This document shows, one piece after another, positions 63,770 through 64,000 of a stretch of DNA of 64,000 nt. The position numbers and the translations under genes were made by a program. The notes under the pieces were generated by a model. The model saw only the letters and a list, made by a program, of their open reading frames with translations. It made no database searches and was not told the origin of the DNA. The stretch comes from Stackebrandtia nassauensis DSM 44728 (GTDB lineage: Bacteria > Actinomycetota > Actinomycetes > Mycobacteriales > Micromonosporaceae), in NCBI RefSeq assembly GCF_000024545.1, contig NC_013947.1, positions 5,828,001 through 5,892,000 of the forward strand. The letters are read 5' to 3'. Within the stretch, counting starts at the first letter, position 1; every line of letters begins with the position of its first letter.

Positions 63770-63772
63770 GTG

Positions 63773-64000
63773 CTACAGCCCCAGCGAGCGGGCGGCGGCT
63801 TCGACGTCCACCGGGATCGTCTGCGGCTGCGGTGCCGTGGTCACGGCCCAGTCCGGGTCCTTGAGGCCGTGGCCGGTGACGGTGCACACCACTGTGGATC
63901 CGGCGGCCACGGTGCCGTCGGTGACCGCCGTCAGCAGTCCGGCGACGCTGGCGGCCGAGGCCAGCTCGACGAAGACGCCCTCGGAGCGGGCCAGCAGCAG
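63773..64000 (-). CDS. thrC: Threonine synthase, C-terminal part
   Basis: The last 75 residues are in the window and run off its end. The sequence ([17 protein letters not shown], then [15 protein letters not shown]) is the C-terminal end of PLP-dependent threonine synthase, which converts O-phosphohomoserine to threonine. The stop lies 3 nt after the convergent gene's stop. Confidence 0.9.
   Translation of the reverse strand: MLLARSEGVFVELASAASVAGLLTAVTDGTVAAGSTVVCTVTGHGLKDPDWAVTTAPQPQTIPVDVEAAARSLGL

Overview
The window is high-GC chromosomal DNA from a filamentous-type actinobacterium. Evidence: a type VII (ESX-like) secretion locus, mycothiol biosynthesis (mshB), the succinylated lysine/diaminopimelate route (dapC, dapD, dapE) beside a 7Fe ferredoxin, a mycobacterial Sdh1-type succinate dehydrogenase, AfsR/SARP regulators, frequent GTG/TTG starts and many apparently leaderless genes. 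A Glycomycetales/Micromonosporales-like genome (for example Stackebrandtia) is my guess; the sequence alone does not prove it. I saw no tRNA, rRNA, CRISPR array or insertion sequence.

Layout. 1-10.8 kb is a secretion island: a partial plus-strand gene, then on the minus strand a proline-rich protein, EccE, a mycosin whose catalytic His is Asn, and two pairs of WXG100/PPE-like putative substrates. The long member of each pair ends in the same unusual C-terminal module. 10.9-12.8 kb has two tandem secreted trypsin-like proteases with matching promoters. 13-19.2 kb is housekeeping: a LOG-family protein, dapE, dapD, dapC, ferredoxin, two small membrane proteins and mshB. 19.2-31.5 kb holds two complete oligopeptide ABC importers (two permeases, two ATPases and a lipoprotein each). 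31.9-35.4 kb is sdhCAB, followed by a 14-TM drug exporter and ychF. 38.4-43.5 kb has a DUF4185 secreted protein, a membrane protein and a two-component system whose kinase reads in frame into a DUF4173 membrane protein. 44.3-48 kb encodes a heterodimeric ABC exporter. 48-56 kb has a voltage-sensor-like protein, an AfsR-like regulator, a SARP with a displaced stop codon, an AIM24 protein and glycine-rich membrane proteins, one frameshifted. 56-64 kb has rmuC, ispH, xseAB, an SDR/TetR pair, a PhyH dioxygenase/AraC pair, a nucleotidyltransferase-like domain and the end of threonine synthase.

Working together. EccE and the mycosin are membrane parts of a type VII machine whose likely cargo is encoded beside them. 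dapC-ferredoxin and dapE-LOG are translationally coupled. Each importer is a self-contained operon with its binding protein promoter-distal in one and promoter-proximal in the other. At least fourteen genes show a TANNNT hexamer 6-7 nt before the start codon and no ribosome-binding site, which I read as leaderless transcription and used to choose starts.

Most interesting points: the shared C-terminal module of the two secretion-substrate candidates next to a probably inactive mycosin, the kinase-DUF4173 read-through fusion, and direct-repeat and palindromic operator candidates around the SARP/AfsR genes.
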